Shown here one piece after another: positions 25,220-34,736 of a stretch of DNA of 64,000 bases (position 1 is the stretch's first letter; every line of letters starts with the position of its first letter). Source of the stretch: an uncultured Poribacteria bacterium (lineage in GTDB: Bacteria > Poribacteria > WGA-4E > WGA-3G); contig OX639973.1 of assembly GCA_951828385.1 (NCBI GenBank), forward strand, positions 5,695,200 through 5,759,199. Direction: 5' to 3'. Made by a program: the position numbers and the translations under genes. The notes beneath the pieces were generated by a model that was given only the letters and a program-made list of their open reading frames with translations, made no database searches and was not told the DNA's origin.

Positions 25220-27556
25220 TCAGTCCACATCAGATTCCTCGAGAATCTTTTGATATGTTTGCGATGCGACGTTGTATGCTTTGCGAGCGGCATCGCGTTC
25301 TTCCTCTCGGATACGGTTGACCTTTTGGTTCCAGCAGACCTCCACGGCATCCAAACACCATTGCGCACTTCTGCGACTCGCGCGGATCGGTTTACCGTCT
25401 ACAACGACAAAAACAGGATTCGTATGAGACGAAGGGAAGATGCGTAACGCAACCCAACTCGATCTGTCAATAGATGTCTCAAACTGAATGGGTACAATTT
25501 CACCGTCAGCGACAATTTCTTGCGTCTCAACCGCTTGACCGTTGACGATGAGTTCAACAGGCACTTTTTCGCTTTCCGCTATACGCGCCCGCTCAACATC
25601 CCAATACGGCTGCTGATCCAAAGCGCGGTTCTTTATTTCAAGGTTCGGCGTTTCGCCAAGGCGTGCAGCGACGCGAGCTGTGATCGTTACCGTGCCGGGT
25701 GCTTCCAAATCCAACTGGCTAAGCTCTCCAGTTGCTGTCTTTTCTCCAACGGGTACACCACCGACAGCGAAGTCTAACAGATGACTTTTACCGTCTCCGA
25801 CATAAGAACGACCGTCTTTCAATCCTGCCACCCATGCGTCAAAATCAAGGGCACCTGCAGGCATTTTCACATAGATACGACCCAACCCGACGCGTTCTCC
25901 GTAAATGCAAGGGAAATCTGTCTCACCACTGATTCGCGTGCGGAAACCACAATTCAGGGTATGATACCAGATATTCAGTTCCCAAACAGCAGGCGTATCT
26001 ACCGTAGAGATGAAATCAACGGCATCATGAACAACATCAACGATATATTCATTCGCACCGATGCCATCGAAAGGCGGCATGTTGTAATTGGGAAGTTCGT
26101 CTCCAGTAACTTTCAAACCCCAACCACTATGACTGAAGCCTGTTACCGCGCCCTGTTCTTTCGCCCACTGAAGGACAGGGAGATCCCAACTCGGCCACTC
26201 TTCGATCCGTTCAACACCGTTGTAGTCGTCCTCAGTCAACCCCAGTAATGAGAGATGTCCAGCGTGCGAGGAAGGGAACCCCGAAACCTCCACATCGTAT
26301 CGCATCACGTAGTCATCGGTCGAGAGTTCATGAACCTTGCCATCAAAAAACTGTTTCTGAAAATACCAACAGGGTCCCCACGAGAGCACACACCCGACGT
26401 TGAGGTCCTCACCGAGAATGTGGCGCATCATGTCTTCCGGGGTAACACCTTCGGTGGGACTTTCATAGTGAGAGCAACCCGCCGCGTGTACATGATGATC
26501 ACCGGAACGCCAACCCTCCGCTGCGATATGAATCCATCTCTCCAGATGAAAGGTCTCTTGATGCGTCTCGGCATTCGGGACAGTAACGGTTTGGGTCTTT
26601 ACCTTATATTCCGGTCCGCGTGTGTATTCAACAGTATAGTTGCCCGGCGGCAAGAGAACAGATTCGCCACTGTGCCGATAGATTTGGTTATGAAAGAAGA
26701 AATCGGGTGCAAGTCGCCGTCCGCGTGACGGATATACCCGGTTCAATGCGTCGCGAATGATAAAAGCCGCGGTTGTCGGTTTGCCGTCGAAGTCCAATAC
26801 TTCCAGGGTTACCTTTACCGCTGGTACACAATTGAATAGGATCGGCACTTCGCTGCGGAATCCGATGTCTTGTGTTCCCTGACCGACGTTGAAACTCAGC
26901 ATTGCCTCTCGTTTGCCGGCATCGCGACTGTAAAGTTGAACAATACGATATTCGAGTTCCAATCCGGACAGACTTGCCTTCAAGGGTGGATTGCCATAGA
27001 CTTCAATATCCAGAAAACGGTGTGGAATGTCGCTTTTCGGGACGGTCATTTCTGGGTCAGGGCTGCCAGTGGAACGCTTATAGAGTGGCGCAGCATTTTC
27101 GCTTTCCGCGGCTAAAGGTGCCGTCACGCCTGCTTCATTGTGTACTTTTACCAAGAAGGTCCGCCACCCCTGTTGCATCAGTTCCTTATTCACTGGACCT
27201 TCCTTAACTTTGACCCGACTTTCAGGGTTGATATTGACGCCTGCTACACAGTACGCATCAAGGATTTTTTGAATGTCAGCAATTGCCTGCTTGTGATTCT
27301 CAGAAACCAACGCTTCTTTGATTGCGGAGAGGTCGTTTTCAGAGAGCGGTGAACCGAGATAATCCAACGCCTCAATGAGCCGTTGTGTTGCTGACGCGAG
27401 CGGTTGAAATTCTACTTCAGCAACCAGACGTAGTTCATTGGTGAAACCTACAGAAGCAAAGGTAAGGAACAATATGCAGCCGATGTATATCAAGTAAAGC
27501 TGCCTGTTAAACGCTTTTCTCAAAAGAGTGTTGGATCGATCGGTCGTCCGTTGCAT
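25220..27556 (-). CDS. CehA/McbA-family PHP-type metallohydrolase, exported
   Basis: A 778-residue protein with an N-terminal hydrophobic segment (LYLIYIGCILFLTFASVGF), probably a signal peptide. The central part holds GWRSGDHHVHAAGCSHY, the PHP-type metal motif, then NVGCVLSWGPCWYFQKQF, SSHAGHLSLLGL and GAVTGFSHSGWGLK, giving further His and Asp ligands as in CehA/McbA hydrolases. About 350 N-terminal residues include beta-rich, carbohydrate-binding-like sequence. CehA and McbA hydrolyse carbaryl esters, but most relatives are uncharacterised phosphoesterases. A promoter is seen at 27626-27654. Confidence 0.82.
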   Translation of the reverse strand: MQRTTDRSNTLLRKAFNRQLYLIYIGCILFLTFASVGFTNELRLVAEVEFQPLASATQRLIEALDYLGSPLSENDLSAIKEALVSENHKQAIADIQKILDAYCVAGVNINPESRVKVKEGPVNKELMQQGWRTFLVKVHNEAGVTAPLAAESENAAPLYKRSTGSPDPEMTVPKSDIPHRFLDIEVYGNPPLKASLSGLELEYRIVQLYSRDAGKREAMLSFNVGQGTQDIGFRSEVPILFNCVPAVKVTLEVLDFDGKPTTAAFIIRDALNRVYPSRGRRLAPDFFFHNQIYRHSGESVLLPPGNYTVEYTRGPEYKVKTQTVTVPNAETHQETFHLERWIHIAAEGWRSGDHHVHAAGCSHYESPTEGVTPEDMMRHILGEDLNVGCVLSWGPCWYFQKQFFDGKVHELSTDDYVMRYDVEVSGFPSSHAGHLSLLGLTEDDYNGVERIEEWPSWDLPVLQWAKEQGAVTGFSHSGWGLKVTGDELPNYNMPPFDGIGANEYIVDVVHDAVDFISTVDTPAVWELNIWYHTLNCGFRTRISGETDFPCIYGERVGLGRIYVKMPAGALDFDAWVAGLKDGRSYVGDGKSHLLDFAVGGVPVGEKTATGELSQLDLEAPGTVTITARVAARLGETPNLEIKNRALDQQPYWDVERARIAESEKVPVELIVNGQAVETQEIVADGEIVPIQFETSIDRSSWVALRIFPSSHTNPVFVVVDGKPIRASRRSAQWCLDAVEVCWNQKVNRIREEERDAARKAYNVASQTYQKILEESDVD

Positions 27557-27625
27557 GGTGCATTCCTCCTAATCGCTGAAGGGGTTGTTTTCGGCACAAT
27601 CTTAAACTCACTCACGCCATAATCT

Positions 27626-27654
27626 ATCATAATGTGGAGCAGATGTCAAGTCAA
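27626..27654 (-). promoter_or_regulatory. Predicted promoter of the PHP hydrolase gene
   Basis: TTGACT (27654-27649), 17-bp spacer, TATGAT (27631-27626) on the minus strand, 70 bp before the ATG. Consensus match is 4/6 and 5/6. Confidence 0.55.
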
Positions 27655-27730
27655 CAACGACTCAACGGGTGTGTAAATATTTTGGCATGGAAAATCAGAG
27701 CCATTCAATTGCCGGATTTTCTGGTATAAC

Positions 27731-27847
27731 TTGTAGCATAGGAGACCGTTGGTTTCCTGTGCATCGGTAGAGACATTCAGTTATCAAGGTTGCAGTGCAC
27801 TTTTGGATCATAGCATTGGAGGCACAACCTAACAGGTTATGCTACAA
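27731..27847. repeat. Inverted repeat in the 27557-28007 intergenic stretch
   Basis: TTGTAGCATA (27731-27740) is inverted as TATGCTACAA (27838-27847), and AACCTAACAGGTT just inside the right arm is itself a palindrome. It could be a small mobile remnant or a structured RNA. Besides this and the promoter at 27626-27654, the 450-bp stretch shows a TTGACA near 27911 without a gene behind it and no convincing ORF. Confidence 0.4.
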
Positions 27848-28007
27848 AAAGCAACTTTTTCTTAAACTCACGTCTTCTTAGCCGCTAAATCTTCAGAATA
27901 GCACCACTTATTGACAAAAACTTTACACACCGCGACTCAACTGTCTCGGAATCAAAGAGTCGAAACAGTGATATGCAATGTGATATTAGGGTGTCTCCTT
28001 ACTCATA

Positions 28008-28712
28008 TCATGTCACATGGTAGTCCACACCATACTGCACCAAGCTCAATCGTCGGGCCACACGTTGAGAAGCCAAATTGTCCCACGATGTGCTGTAGAG
28101 AGGAATGCGGTTCAAGGCACGGACAGCAAGCGCCCAAGCAGCAACAACAGAAGTTGCATACCCACGCCGACGATAACCAATCTGTGTATCAACTCCCGCT
28201 TCATGGGCACGTGATGATGAGCGGACACTTCGGCAAATTGACACTGCCTGTGAATCCTCTATGACCGCTAAATAGGGCTGCGAACTGTTTAGTTCCGGCA
28301 CCATTTCGGCAAAGTTTCCTTTCAAAAGTCCCGCGTCTGTACGTGATAGTCGGACAACATTTGGCGGTGGTGCAATCTGTTCGGGAAAGCGATAAGCGGG
28401 ACCGACCCAGACCCGTTCAATCGGCGCGTGACTTTGAAGAATCTCCTTGAATTGTCCGTGAACACTTGGAATTTTCTGAGAATTCATAAGCATTGGTTCG
28501 GCGGCAGCGACTTCCTTCAGCTGCGTAACGATATTGTCCGGAAGATCCTGCCGAAATCTACATATTGCACCCTCATTGGTGTATCCAAAGAAAAAACGAG
28601 GTGCTGGTATTACATCACCGACAGGTTCGTTGATACGTTGAAGGCATCCATTTTCATCCTGTGTGAATAGTACCTCAACTTGCATTTTCATCAGTTCCGT
28701 ATTAGACAGCAT
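28008..28712 (-). CDS. GNAT-like acetyltransferase
   Basis: A 234-residue protein whose C-terminal third fits the GNAT acetyl-CoA site: AHEAGVDTQIGYRRRGYATSVVAAWALAVRALNRIPLYSTSW (read in two parts) followed by NLASQRVARRLSLVQYGVDYHV. The N-terminal 110 residues are divergent, as in the FR47/GNAT_acetyltr_2-like groups. Its ATG overlaps the stop of the nucleosidase gene by 11 nt, so the two are likely co-translated; ATGs at codons 8 or 10 are possible alternatives. Substrate unknown. Confidence 0.7.
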   Translation of the reverse strand: MLSNTELMKMQVEVLFTQDENGCLQRINEPVGDVIPAPRFFFGYTNEGAICRFRQDLPDNIVTQLKEVAAAEPMLMNSQKIPSVHGQFKEILQSHAPIERVWVGPAYRFPEQIAPPPNVVRLSRTDAGLLKGNFAEMVPELNSSQPYLAVIEDSQAVSICRSVRSSSRAHEAGVDTQIGYRRRGYATSVVAAWALAVRALNRIPLYSTSWDNLASQRVARRLSLVQYGVDYHVT

Positions 28713-29433
28713 CCCATAGAATCTCCCTGTTCTTATTGAAGTCCATCAAAGCATTTACGTACGCGGTTGTGGATTTATGTAAGCGTTCAACCCGCTCTTC
28801 CGGAATAGGTCCGCTATCCTCTTCAATACACAAGTCAGATATGATGCGGACACCGACATATTTGACGTTATTAATCGCACAGACATCTACAATCGCCGAT
28901 GACTCCCAATTGACTGCGACAGCTCCGCTCTCTATGGCAATCTTGTCCCTCACCTCACGATTATATATGTCCATATCACCGCAAATCACAGCGGATTTTG
29001 TAATCGTAACATTGGGATTGGTTGATAGAGTCGTTGCAAATTTGCTTATTGACGATGCAGAAGCCTGAAACAAACGTTCCCGCCATGTCTCTTGTTCACG
29101 CTGAATTTCGGATCTATTCGGCACGTCGTGTTCAGAGACACCGGTAATCACTACAATGTCTCCGATATTCAAGGTGTCGACCAAACCACCGGCAAATCCG
29201 AACTCAAAGAAGGTATCCACCTGATACGTGTCTATTATCATCTGGCACATTGATGCCGCACGCACTTTGCCCATACCCGACTGCATGACAACCCATTGCT
29301 TGTTTCCATCAACGCCTTCAAACTGAAGTCTACTGTTCCAATCAACTGAACTACCAACATCCTGTCCTAAGACGTTGAGAAGTGCTAAGGTTTCATCGGC
29401 GTAAGCTGTCATAATGCAAAGTTTTGTACGCAT
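28702..29433 (-). CDS. MTA/SAH nucleosidase-like (PNP/UDP phosphorylase family)
   Basis: The start at 29433 (MRTKLCIMTAYADETLALL) is chosen because GGAG lies about 8 nt upstream and an extension to 29487 would run into rsgA; 243 residues. QSGMGKVRAAS, FFEFGFAGGLVDTLNIGDIVVI and AVAVNWESSAIVDVC correspond to the nucleobase and ribose site, and VRIISD carries the catalytic Asp. Both acidic residues expected in MTA/SAH nucleosidase are present, though VEMEA is changed to VNWES. It is likely to cleave a nucleoside N-glycosidic bond. Confidence 0.78.
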   Translation of the reverse strand: MRTKLCIMTAYADETLALLNVLGQDVGSSVDWNSRLQFEGVDGNKQWVVMQSGMGKVRAASMCQMIIDTYQVDTFFEFGFAGGLVDTLNIGDIVVITGVSEHDVPNRSEIQREQETWRERLFQASASSISKFATTLSTNPNVTITKSAVICGDMDIYNREVRDKIAIESGAVAVNWESSAIVDVCAINNVKYVGVRIISDLCIEEDSGPIPEERVERLHKSTTAYVNALMDFNKNREILWDAV

Positions 29434-29461
29434 AGATTGTACTCCATAATGAAATAGTTTA

Positions 29462-30673
29462 TTAATCGTTCGATTTTTGAAATTCACAATAACTCCGATA
29501 CCGAAACTCTGAGATGTCGCCTTTTCTCAACGCCATCTCCACCGCACAACCTTCCTCATAAGTATGCGTGCAGGAACCTCTTGTACAATGCTTTCGGAGC
29601 GAATTCATCTCTGGAAAATAGCGGTCCATTAAGCGAGGCTCAATGTCGTAAAAGTGCAATTCGCGAAGTCCGGGTGTATCGGCGATAAAACCGCCGAAAT
29701 CCAATTTGTAAAGTTGGGTTGCAGCAGTCGTGTGTCTTCCGCCTCGTTTCGGATTCACTGCGTTCGTCTTCAATTTCAAACCGGGCTGTATGGCATTCAG
29801 GAGCGAGGATTTTCCAACACCGGACAACCCAGAGAGTGCAGAAGTCCTCCCCTTCATCCACGCTTTCAAATCCTCGATTCCCTCACCGGTTGTCGCACTC
29901 GTGACGATTGCCGGATAACCGATTTTTTCGTAAAGTGTGACCATCGCGTCTACTTCTGAACGGTTTTCAAGCATATCAATTTTATTAAAACAGACAAGTG
30001 GCTCAATCCCCGATGCTTCGGCGATAACGAGGAATTTGTCCAGCATTCGTTGCCAGATCGGTGGCTCTTTTACGGAAGAAACAATGACAAGTCCATCAAG
30101 ATTCGGAATGAGAATAATCCCTTTAGATTGTGTTCCCTTGCGTTTATATTGACGCTTACGACGCATAACAGCCGCAATGACACCATGCCTTTCATCAATC
30201 ACCCGAATTTTGACGCGGTCTCCAACATAGACTTGCTGATTTCTACTAAACGTGTCTCGTTTTCCGCGTAGCGAACATTGATATTGATTCACATCACACT
30301 GCACAAGGTAAACACCATTGCTTGCACGCATCACGACACCTTCGGGAAGCCCAACCAATTTTTTGCTATCAAAGAGATAGCCTGTCCGTTTGAGAAGTTC
30401 CTCGTCCGGTATAATTCGCGCGGTTTTGATGGCACTGAGATGCTTGACCCTATTTTTGACAAGCATTTTCTCTGATTTGAGCAGCAATGCGACAACAACG
30501 GGTTTGTCCGCGTCGTTGTCAAGAGCATTCTCCGCATCCCGAATCGCTGGATTCATGCCAAGATACACCTTGCGATAGACGACACGCTCCCGCCAATCAA
30601 AAGTTGAGTAATCACCTTCAACGATTTTTTGTGCTTCTATTAAAGTTGTGCCTGCATAAACAGACATTGCCAT
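29462..30673 (-). CDS. rsgA: Ribosome small-subunit-dependent GTPase A (RsgA) with long N-terminal extension
   Basis: A circularly permuted GTPase that assists 30S subunit maturation. The start at 30673 (ATG, GAGG upstream) gives 403 residues; a TTG at 30682 is possible. An OB-fold (VVMRASNGVYLVQCD) precedes the permuted G motifs: CFNKIDML (G4), TSATTGEGIEDL (G5), GLSGVGKSSLLNAI (G1) and IADTPGLREL (G3). The zinc site is CTRGSCTHTYEEGC. About 100 residues before the OB-fold exceed the usual 300-350 total length. These have an acidic NDADKPVVVALL stretch and no recognised domain. Confidence 0.93.
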   Translation of the reverse strand: MAMSVYAGTTLIEAQKIVEGDYSTFDWRERVVYRKVYLGMNPAIRDAENALDNDADKPVVVALLLKSEKMLVKNRVKHLSAIKTARIIPDEELLKRTGYLFDSKKLVGLPEGVVMRASNGVYLVQCDVNQYQCSLRGKRDTFSRNQQVYVGDRVKIRVIDERHGVIAAVMRRKRQYKRKGTQSKGIILIPNLDGLVIVSSVKEPPIWQRMLDKFLVIAEASGIEPLVCFNKIDMLENRSEVDAMVTLYEKIGYPAIVTSATTGEGIEDLKAWMKGRTSALSGLSGVGKSSLLNAIQPGLKLKTNAVNPKRGGRHTTAATQLYKLDFGGFIADTPGLRELHFYDIEPRLMDRYFPEMNSLRKHCTRGSCTHTYEEGCAVEMALRKGDISEFRYRSYCEFQKSND

Positions 30674-30894
30674 AGGTTTCAATTACCTCTGTTTTGCCTA
30701 CCCCAAATCACCGCGAATTTTCGCGAAGGATTCAAGGGGACGTTCGTTAAGACGATGATAAAACGTGATAATCTTTCACCTACATACAATTTTGGATGCA
30801 CTTTAGGCGGCATCACGTAAACGATTCAAGGTTCTTTCGCTGCAACGAACCTGACCTTTGTAAAAAGTCAAAGGGTACACGATTTGTGTCTGTT

Positions 30895-30951
30895 CGTCAA
30901 GAAAAAACCGGATTGATTTTTCTTGACGTGTTTCACGAAATTGGTTATTCT
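30895..30951 (+). promoter_or_regulatory. Promoter with overlapping 12-bp inverted repeat, upstream of the oxidoreductase
   Basis: CGTCAAGAAAAA (30895-30906) is exactly inverted at 30917-30928. The right arm ends in TTGACG (30923-30928), which serves as a -35 box 17 bp before TATTCT (30946-30951). A protein bound to the palindrome would block the promoter, so it is a likely operator. It lies about 77 bp before the oxidoreductase ATG. The rest of the 345-bp gap (30674-31027) has no gene. Confidence 0.6.
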
Positions 30952-31027
30952 TTTACTGAGTGAACAATTGATCGAATGCGGTAGAAGAACCTATCAAATC
31001 ATTTTATTCAGGACAAGGAGAATACAG

Positions 31028-32107
31028 ATGAAAACGTATCGTGCCGCTGTTATTGGGTGTAGCCGGATGGGTGCATTCATTGATAACGAAGTCCCCGATT
31101 ACGAAGCGATCAAATTACCTTATTCCCATGCTGCAGGCTATTTTGCCGAAGAACGAACCGATCTTGTTGCATGTGCTGATCTGCGTCCAGAAGTCATGGA
31201 ACATTTTGGAAACCGATACAGTGTCCCAAAAGCGAATCAGTACACCGATTATCGTGAAATGCTTGAAAAAGAACAGCCGGATATCGTCAGTGTTGCCACA
31301 CAACCCGAGCACCGCGCAGAAATTGTTGTTTATGCAGCAGAGCACGGTGTGAAAGCCATTTACGCGGAAAAGGCGATGGCAGCTTCTATGGACGAAGCCG
31401 CAGCAATGGTATCCGCGGTAGAAGAAAACAACGTCGCCTTTAACCTTGGCACAAATCGCCGGTGGCATACAGGTTTCGACAAGATGAAAGAGATTATCGA
31501 CAGTGGTGAAATCGGTAAACTCCGTACCTTGATTATCTATTCAAACGGTACACTTTTCAACTCAGCCAGCCATCACCTCGACTTAATTTTACGTTTGAAT
31601 AGCGATGCATCCGCGAGTTGGGTCACAGGTTATCTGCCACAAGGCGATTCGGTTTTTGAGGGGAATGAACTGCGAGCCGATCCGTCTGGCAGCGGCACAA
31701 TCCAGTTTGAAAATGGTGTGACGACACACGCACTGCTAACACCACGGAGTAGTGAATGGGAAGCGATTTGTGATGGCGGAACCGTTACATGCTGGAACAA
31801 CGGCTGGCAGTGGCATCTCCGTAAGCAGCAAGATATACCGGGGTGGCGGACATGTCAAGTACCCGAAACTTTTCCTGAATTTGAACGGACCAGTAGCACA
31901 GCAAACTTGATTAAAGACCTTGTGCACTCGTTAGATACTGGGGAACCGACCCGCGGCGGTGTTCGGTGTGCGTATGCCAGCACGGAACTGATCTTTGGGA
32001 TAATTGAATCGCATTTACACAACGGCGCACGTATTGAACTGCCGTTGAAAGACTCAAAAGTCCGTTTACAAAGAAATCCATCTGCACGACAACCCCGGGT
32101 CGAGTAA
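31028..32107 (+). CDS. Gfo/Idh/MocA-family oxidoreductase
   Basis: The ATG at 31028 has AAGGAG 8 nt upstream and gives 359 residues. The N-terminal Rossmann domain opens TYRAAVIGCSRMGAFIDNEV, followed by DYREMLEKEQPDIVSVATQPEHRAEIVVYAAEHGVKAIYAEKAMA, where the EK pair is the conserved lysine motif. FNLGTNRRWHTGF and ASHHLDLILRL belong to the C-terminal catalytic half. It is probably an NAD(P)-dependent dehydrogenase of sugars or inositols. A potential operator overlaps its promoter, so expression may respond to a substrate. Confidence 0.9.
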   Translation: MKTYRAAVIGCSRMGAFIDNEVPDYEAIKLPYSHAAGYFAEERTDLVACADLRPEVMEHFGNRYSVPKANQYTDYREMLEKEQPDIVSVATQPEHRAEIVVYAAEHGVKAIYAEKAMAASMDEAAAMVSAVEENNVAFNLGTNRRWHTGFDKMKEIIDSGEIGKLRTLIIYSNGTLFNSASHHLDLILRLNSDASASWVTGYLPQGDSVFEGNELRADPSGSGTIQFENGVTTHALLTPRSSEWEAICDGGTVTCWNNGWQWHLRKQQDIPGWRTCQVPETFPEFERTSSTANLIKDLVHSLDTGEPTRGGVRCAYASTELIFGIIESHLHNGARIELPLKDSKVRLQRNPSARQPRVE

Positions 32108-32121
32108 CCATTTCAATATAC

Positions 32122-32619
32122 TTATCCGAGGGGATTTTCGTCTGATTCTCTCAGATTGATACAGAATATGGGAAGTTCACGGTTGGGAATACTTGCAGAT
32201 TTCCTTGTGCCGACCAGCAAGCCGCCCGCTGAGCGATAAAATCGTTCAGCGTTCGGGTCTCCTTGAATAATCATTTTACTATATCCGAGGTGTCGCGCTT
32301 CTTCTTGTGCATGCGTTATTAACTTTCGACCATAGCCTTTTCCAATAAAATCTGGCTCAACAAATAGAAAACTCAACTCTACTTCAGCAGCAGAGATGCG
32401 TTCCAAGGAATAGAACCCTACTGCGTTTCTTGCAGCTTCAATCACAAAAGTAGGGTTTTTCTCAATATAGCACTTGTCAATAGTGAGTTCCTCAAGGCAT
32501 GCCTGCATAAATCGGTCAGAATAGCCCCAATATGACTTGGAACGGAAGGCAAGCCCGCTCAAATGCTCAACTTCACTCGGCAAAGCCTGTCGAATTCGCC
32601 ATTTTTGTGTGTTAGACAC
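32122..32619 (-). CDS. GNAT-family N-acetyltransferase
   Basis: A 165-residue acetyltransferase. WRIRQALPSEVEHLSGLAFRSK starts the fold and VELSFLFVEPDFIGKGYGRKLITHAQEEARHLGYSKM holds the acetyl-CoA pyrophosphate loop (GKGYGRKL). AERFYRSAGGLLVG is the usual C-terminal block. The start is GTG with AAAGGAG 9 nt upstream. Convergent with the oxidoreductase, 14 bp apart. Confidence 0.88.
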   Translation of the reverse strand: MSNTQKWRIRQALPSEVEHLSGLAFRSKSYWGYSDRFMQACLEELTIDKCYIEKNPTFVIEAARNAVGFYSLERISAAEVELSFLFVEPDFIGKGYGRKLITHAQEEARHLGYSKMIIQGDPNAERFYRSAGGLLVGTRKSASIPNRELPIFCINLRESDENPLG

Positions 32620-32750
32620 AGTTTACTTCTCCTTTACACGGTTAACTATAGCGATTTTACACTTACTTACTGATACACTATGGACAGACTCGGAATTCAC
32701 CAAATTAAACCGATACAACAAAGTCGAAACTGATAGAACAAAAAGGAAAA

Positions 32751-34736
32751 CTACCAATTGAACGCAATTTTTGTAAACAGTTGGTTGACGGTTCCCTCGG
32801 TGTACTGGTCTCCATAGACAACGTATAGCACGAGGTTTTCAATGAAGGTATACTTAAAGACGGCATTGAAATTCGGCTTGTGGTCACCTCCTGAACGCAG
32901 CCGAAATGTTATCCATTTTTCGGTTCCTATCTCAATATTCATACTTGCTCGGAGAGAAAATTCACGAGTTTTTTCTCCATCTGGAAAGGTCTGCCAGAGA
33001 TTTTCACCTTCAATTCCAACAGATAAAAAGCGAAACGGGATTAGGTTCATCGCGGTCGTGACAAATGTTGCCGTGGCACCCTCAAACTCACCGTGTTGAT
33101 AGACGACAAAAATGCGGTCAGGTTTTTGGCGGTTATACGTTGTTTGCGCTGCGATCACCCAATTTGAGTGGACATCATAAGACCAGTTTCTGTAGAAAAA
33201 CCCTGTCTCTATCTTTTCTCCCAAATCGAAACCGATCAGTTGAAAATGATTGCCACGTGTTTTTTCTCCGTCTTGGTTCCACGTCATAGATTGGACAGAT
33301 TCAAATTTGATAGTTCGCAAAAACCCTTTCTCAACGGGCCACTGGTACACGCCCCAGAAACTCGGTTGCCGGATGTCCGTGAGTCGAACGTATCCATTGA
33401 CAGGATTAAAGCCTGCTGTGAAGTCGCGATAGGCAAGACTAACAATAGGGTTCCCCCTGCGATATATTTCCGCCAGGAATGCGCGGGTGCTGTCGTGTTC
33501 CGGCTCCCAATTCCGTGCATAGTTGGTAACGAAGTTCAGTGCCTTGGGTAAGCGAATAGACCCATCAAAAGCGATAGCTCTGTTATATGTCTCTGGCATC
33601 TCTTTCGATGCAAAGAAGAGCCCAAGCGAGGACGAGTTACCGGCATCCCAAAGTCCGCGTAGCAAGACATTATGGCTGTCGTCGGTTTTCTCTTTGACCT
33701 CCATCAATCCATACGTTGCCCTTCCTGTTTTGCCGATTAATTTCGCGCCATACGCCATTTCACCAATGCGACGGCTATAAAAAAGCGCGATGGGTGCTCT
33801 AAAAATTCGTCCATCTTCCTGAAAGAAAGGACGTCGGTCAGTTAACCGTTGCTCCAGATCAGACAAAACGATTCCCTGAACTTCTGATTCAATGTGACTG
33901 AAGTCAGGATTTAGCGTGCCGATGAAAGAGGTGCTGGTTGTGAGTTTATAAGCGACATCGCCACCTATTGCCCCTGTTAATCGTTCAGAGAAGGCTTCAG
34001 ATGTGGAAGCGTCCTCAGATTTCACAGAGGCATATCCGCCGAGTTGAATCTTTCTGCCAGTGTCCTTCGGATTGAATTCAAGATTTGTCAAGGTCCCGAA
34101 TTGATTTGCATCAGAGACGTTGACTCCGGTGTCCGCCCAAATGCTGGTTCGATCGTGACTTTGATGGCGGCGCACGAGATTAAGTCCCCATGTCTGTTTT
34201 TCAGACTGTGGTAAATCGAGCATGTCATAAGGGATTTTTATCTCAACGCTCCACACAGATGCTTCTACCATTGCAGCGGCACCCCATTCGCCATCCCACC
34301 CTAAGTCCCCCTGTTTCTCATCCCGCTGTGTACCGAGTGGGCTCACTGCAAAACAATAGGAACGGCGCCGGTCATGATGTGTATCAAGATACACGGCAAC
34401 ATGGTCTTCGTACTGAAAACTTCCATCCCTTCGCGTTTGATTCGCAATTATGGATGATTCTTCTTGAGCGCAACGAAAACCGAGATAGAGTGCTTCGTCA
34501 TCATACCCTAAAAATACTTCGGTTTTGTCTGGAACAGTCGTCTCTAACTCCGCGATTTTGAATTCATCAACTGCTGGCACGCGTTGCCAACATCCATCAT
34601 CAAGTTTACCATCAATCATGGGAGGTGTTTGGAATTTAATAGCTTCTATCGTTTGAGAATGGGCAACGAGGTTTGCCATGATGAAAAGAGCTATAGAACT
34701 CAGTAAAATTTTCAAATAGAGAGTTACAAAACTCAT
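32751..34736 (-). CDS. DUF5916 protein with CBM9-like N-terminal domain (outer membrane), copy 1
   Basis: A 661-residue exported protein. After a signal peptide, AIKFQTPPMIDGKLDDGCWQRVPAVDEFK, VFLGYDDEALYLGFRCAQ and VWSVEIKIPYDMLDLP fit a CBM9-like, DOMON-related domain. The C-terminal 450 residues alternate polar and hydrophobic residues in beta strands with RRPFFQEDGRIF, as in DUF5916 outer-membrane barrel-like proteins. It may bind or admit carbohydrates, although no catalytic residue is evident. AAAAGGAG precedes the ATG. A longer paralogue lies at 60649-62802. Confidence 0.78.
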   Translation of the reverse strand: MSFVTLYLKILLSSIALFIMANLVAHSQTIEAIKFQTPPMIDGKLDDGCWQRVPAVDEFKIAELETTVPDKTEVFLGYDDEALYLGFRCAQEESSIIANQTRRDGSFQYEDHVAVYLDTHHDRRRSYCFAVSPLGTQRDEKQGDLGWDGEWGAAAMVEASVWSVEIKIPYDMLDLPQSEKQTWGLNLVRRHQSHDRTSIWADTGVNVSDANQFGTLTNLEFNPKDTGRKIQLGGYASVKSEDASTSEAFSERLTGAIGGDVAYKLTTSTSFIGTLNPDFSHIESEVQGIVLSDLEQRLTDRRPFFQEDGRIFRAPIALFYSRRIGEMAYGAKLIGKTGRATYGLMEVKEKTDDSHNVLLRGLWDAGNSSSLGLFFASKEMPETYNRAIAFDGSIRLPKALNFVTNYARNWEPEHDSTRAFLAEIYRRGNPIVSLAYRDFTAGFNPVNGYVRLTDIRQPSFWGVYQWPVEKGFLRTIKFESVQSMTWNQDGEKTRGNHFQLIGFDLGEKIETGFFYRNWSYDVHSNWVIAAQTTYNRQKPDRIFVVYQHGEFEGATATFVTTAMNLIPFRFLSVGIEGENLWQTFPDGEKTREFSLRASMNIEIGTEKWITFRLRSGGDHKPNFNAVFKYTFIENLVLYVVYGDQYTEGTVNQLFTKIAFNW

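Noticed and set aside
27911-28264. Plus-strand 117-codon frame with a TTGACA upstream
   Set aside because: Most of it is antisense to the GNAT-like gene, and it has no matching -10 box or Shine-Dalgarno.
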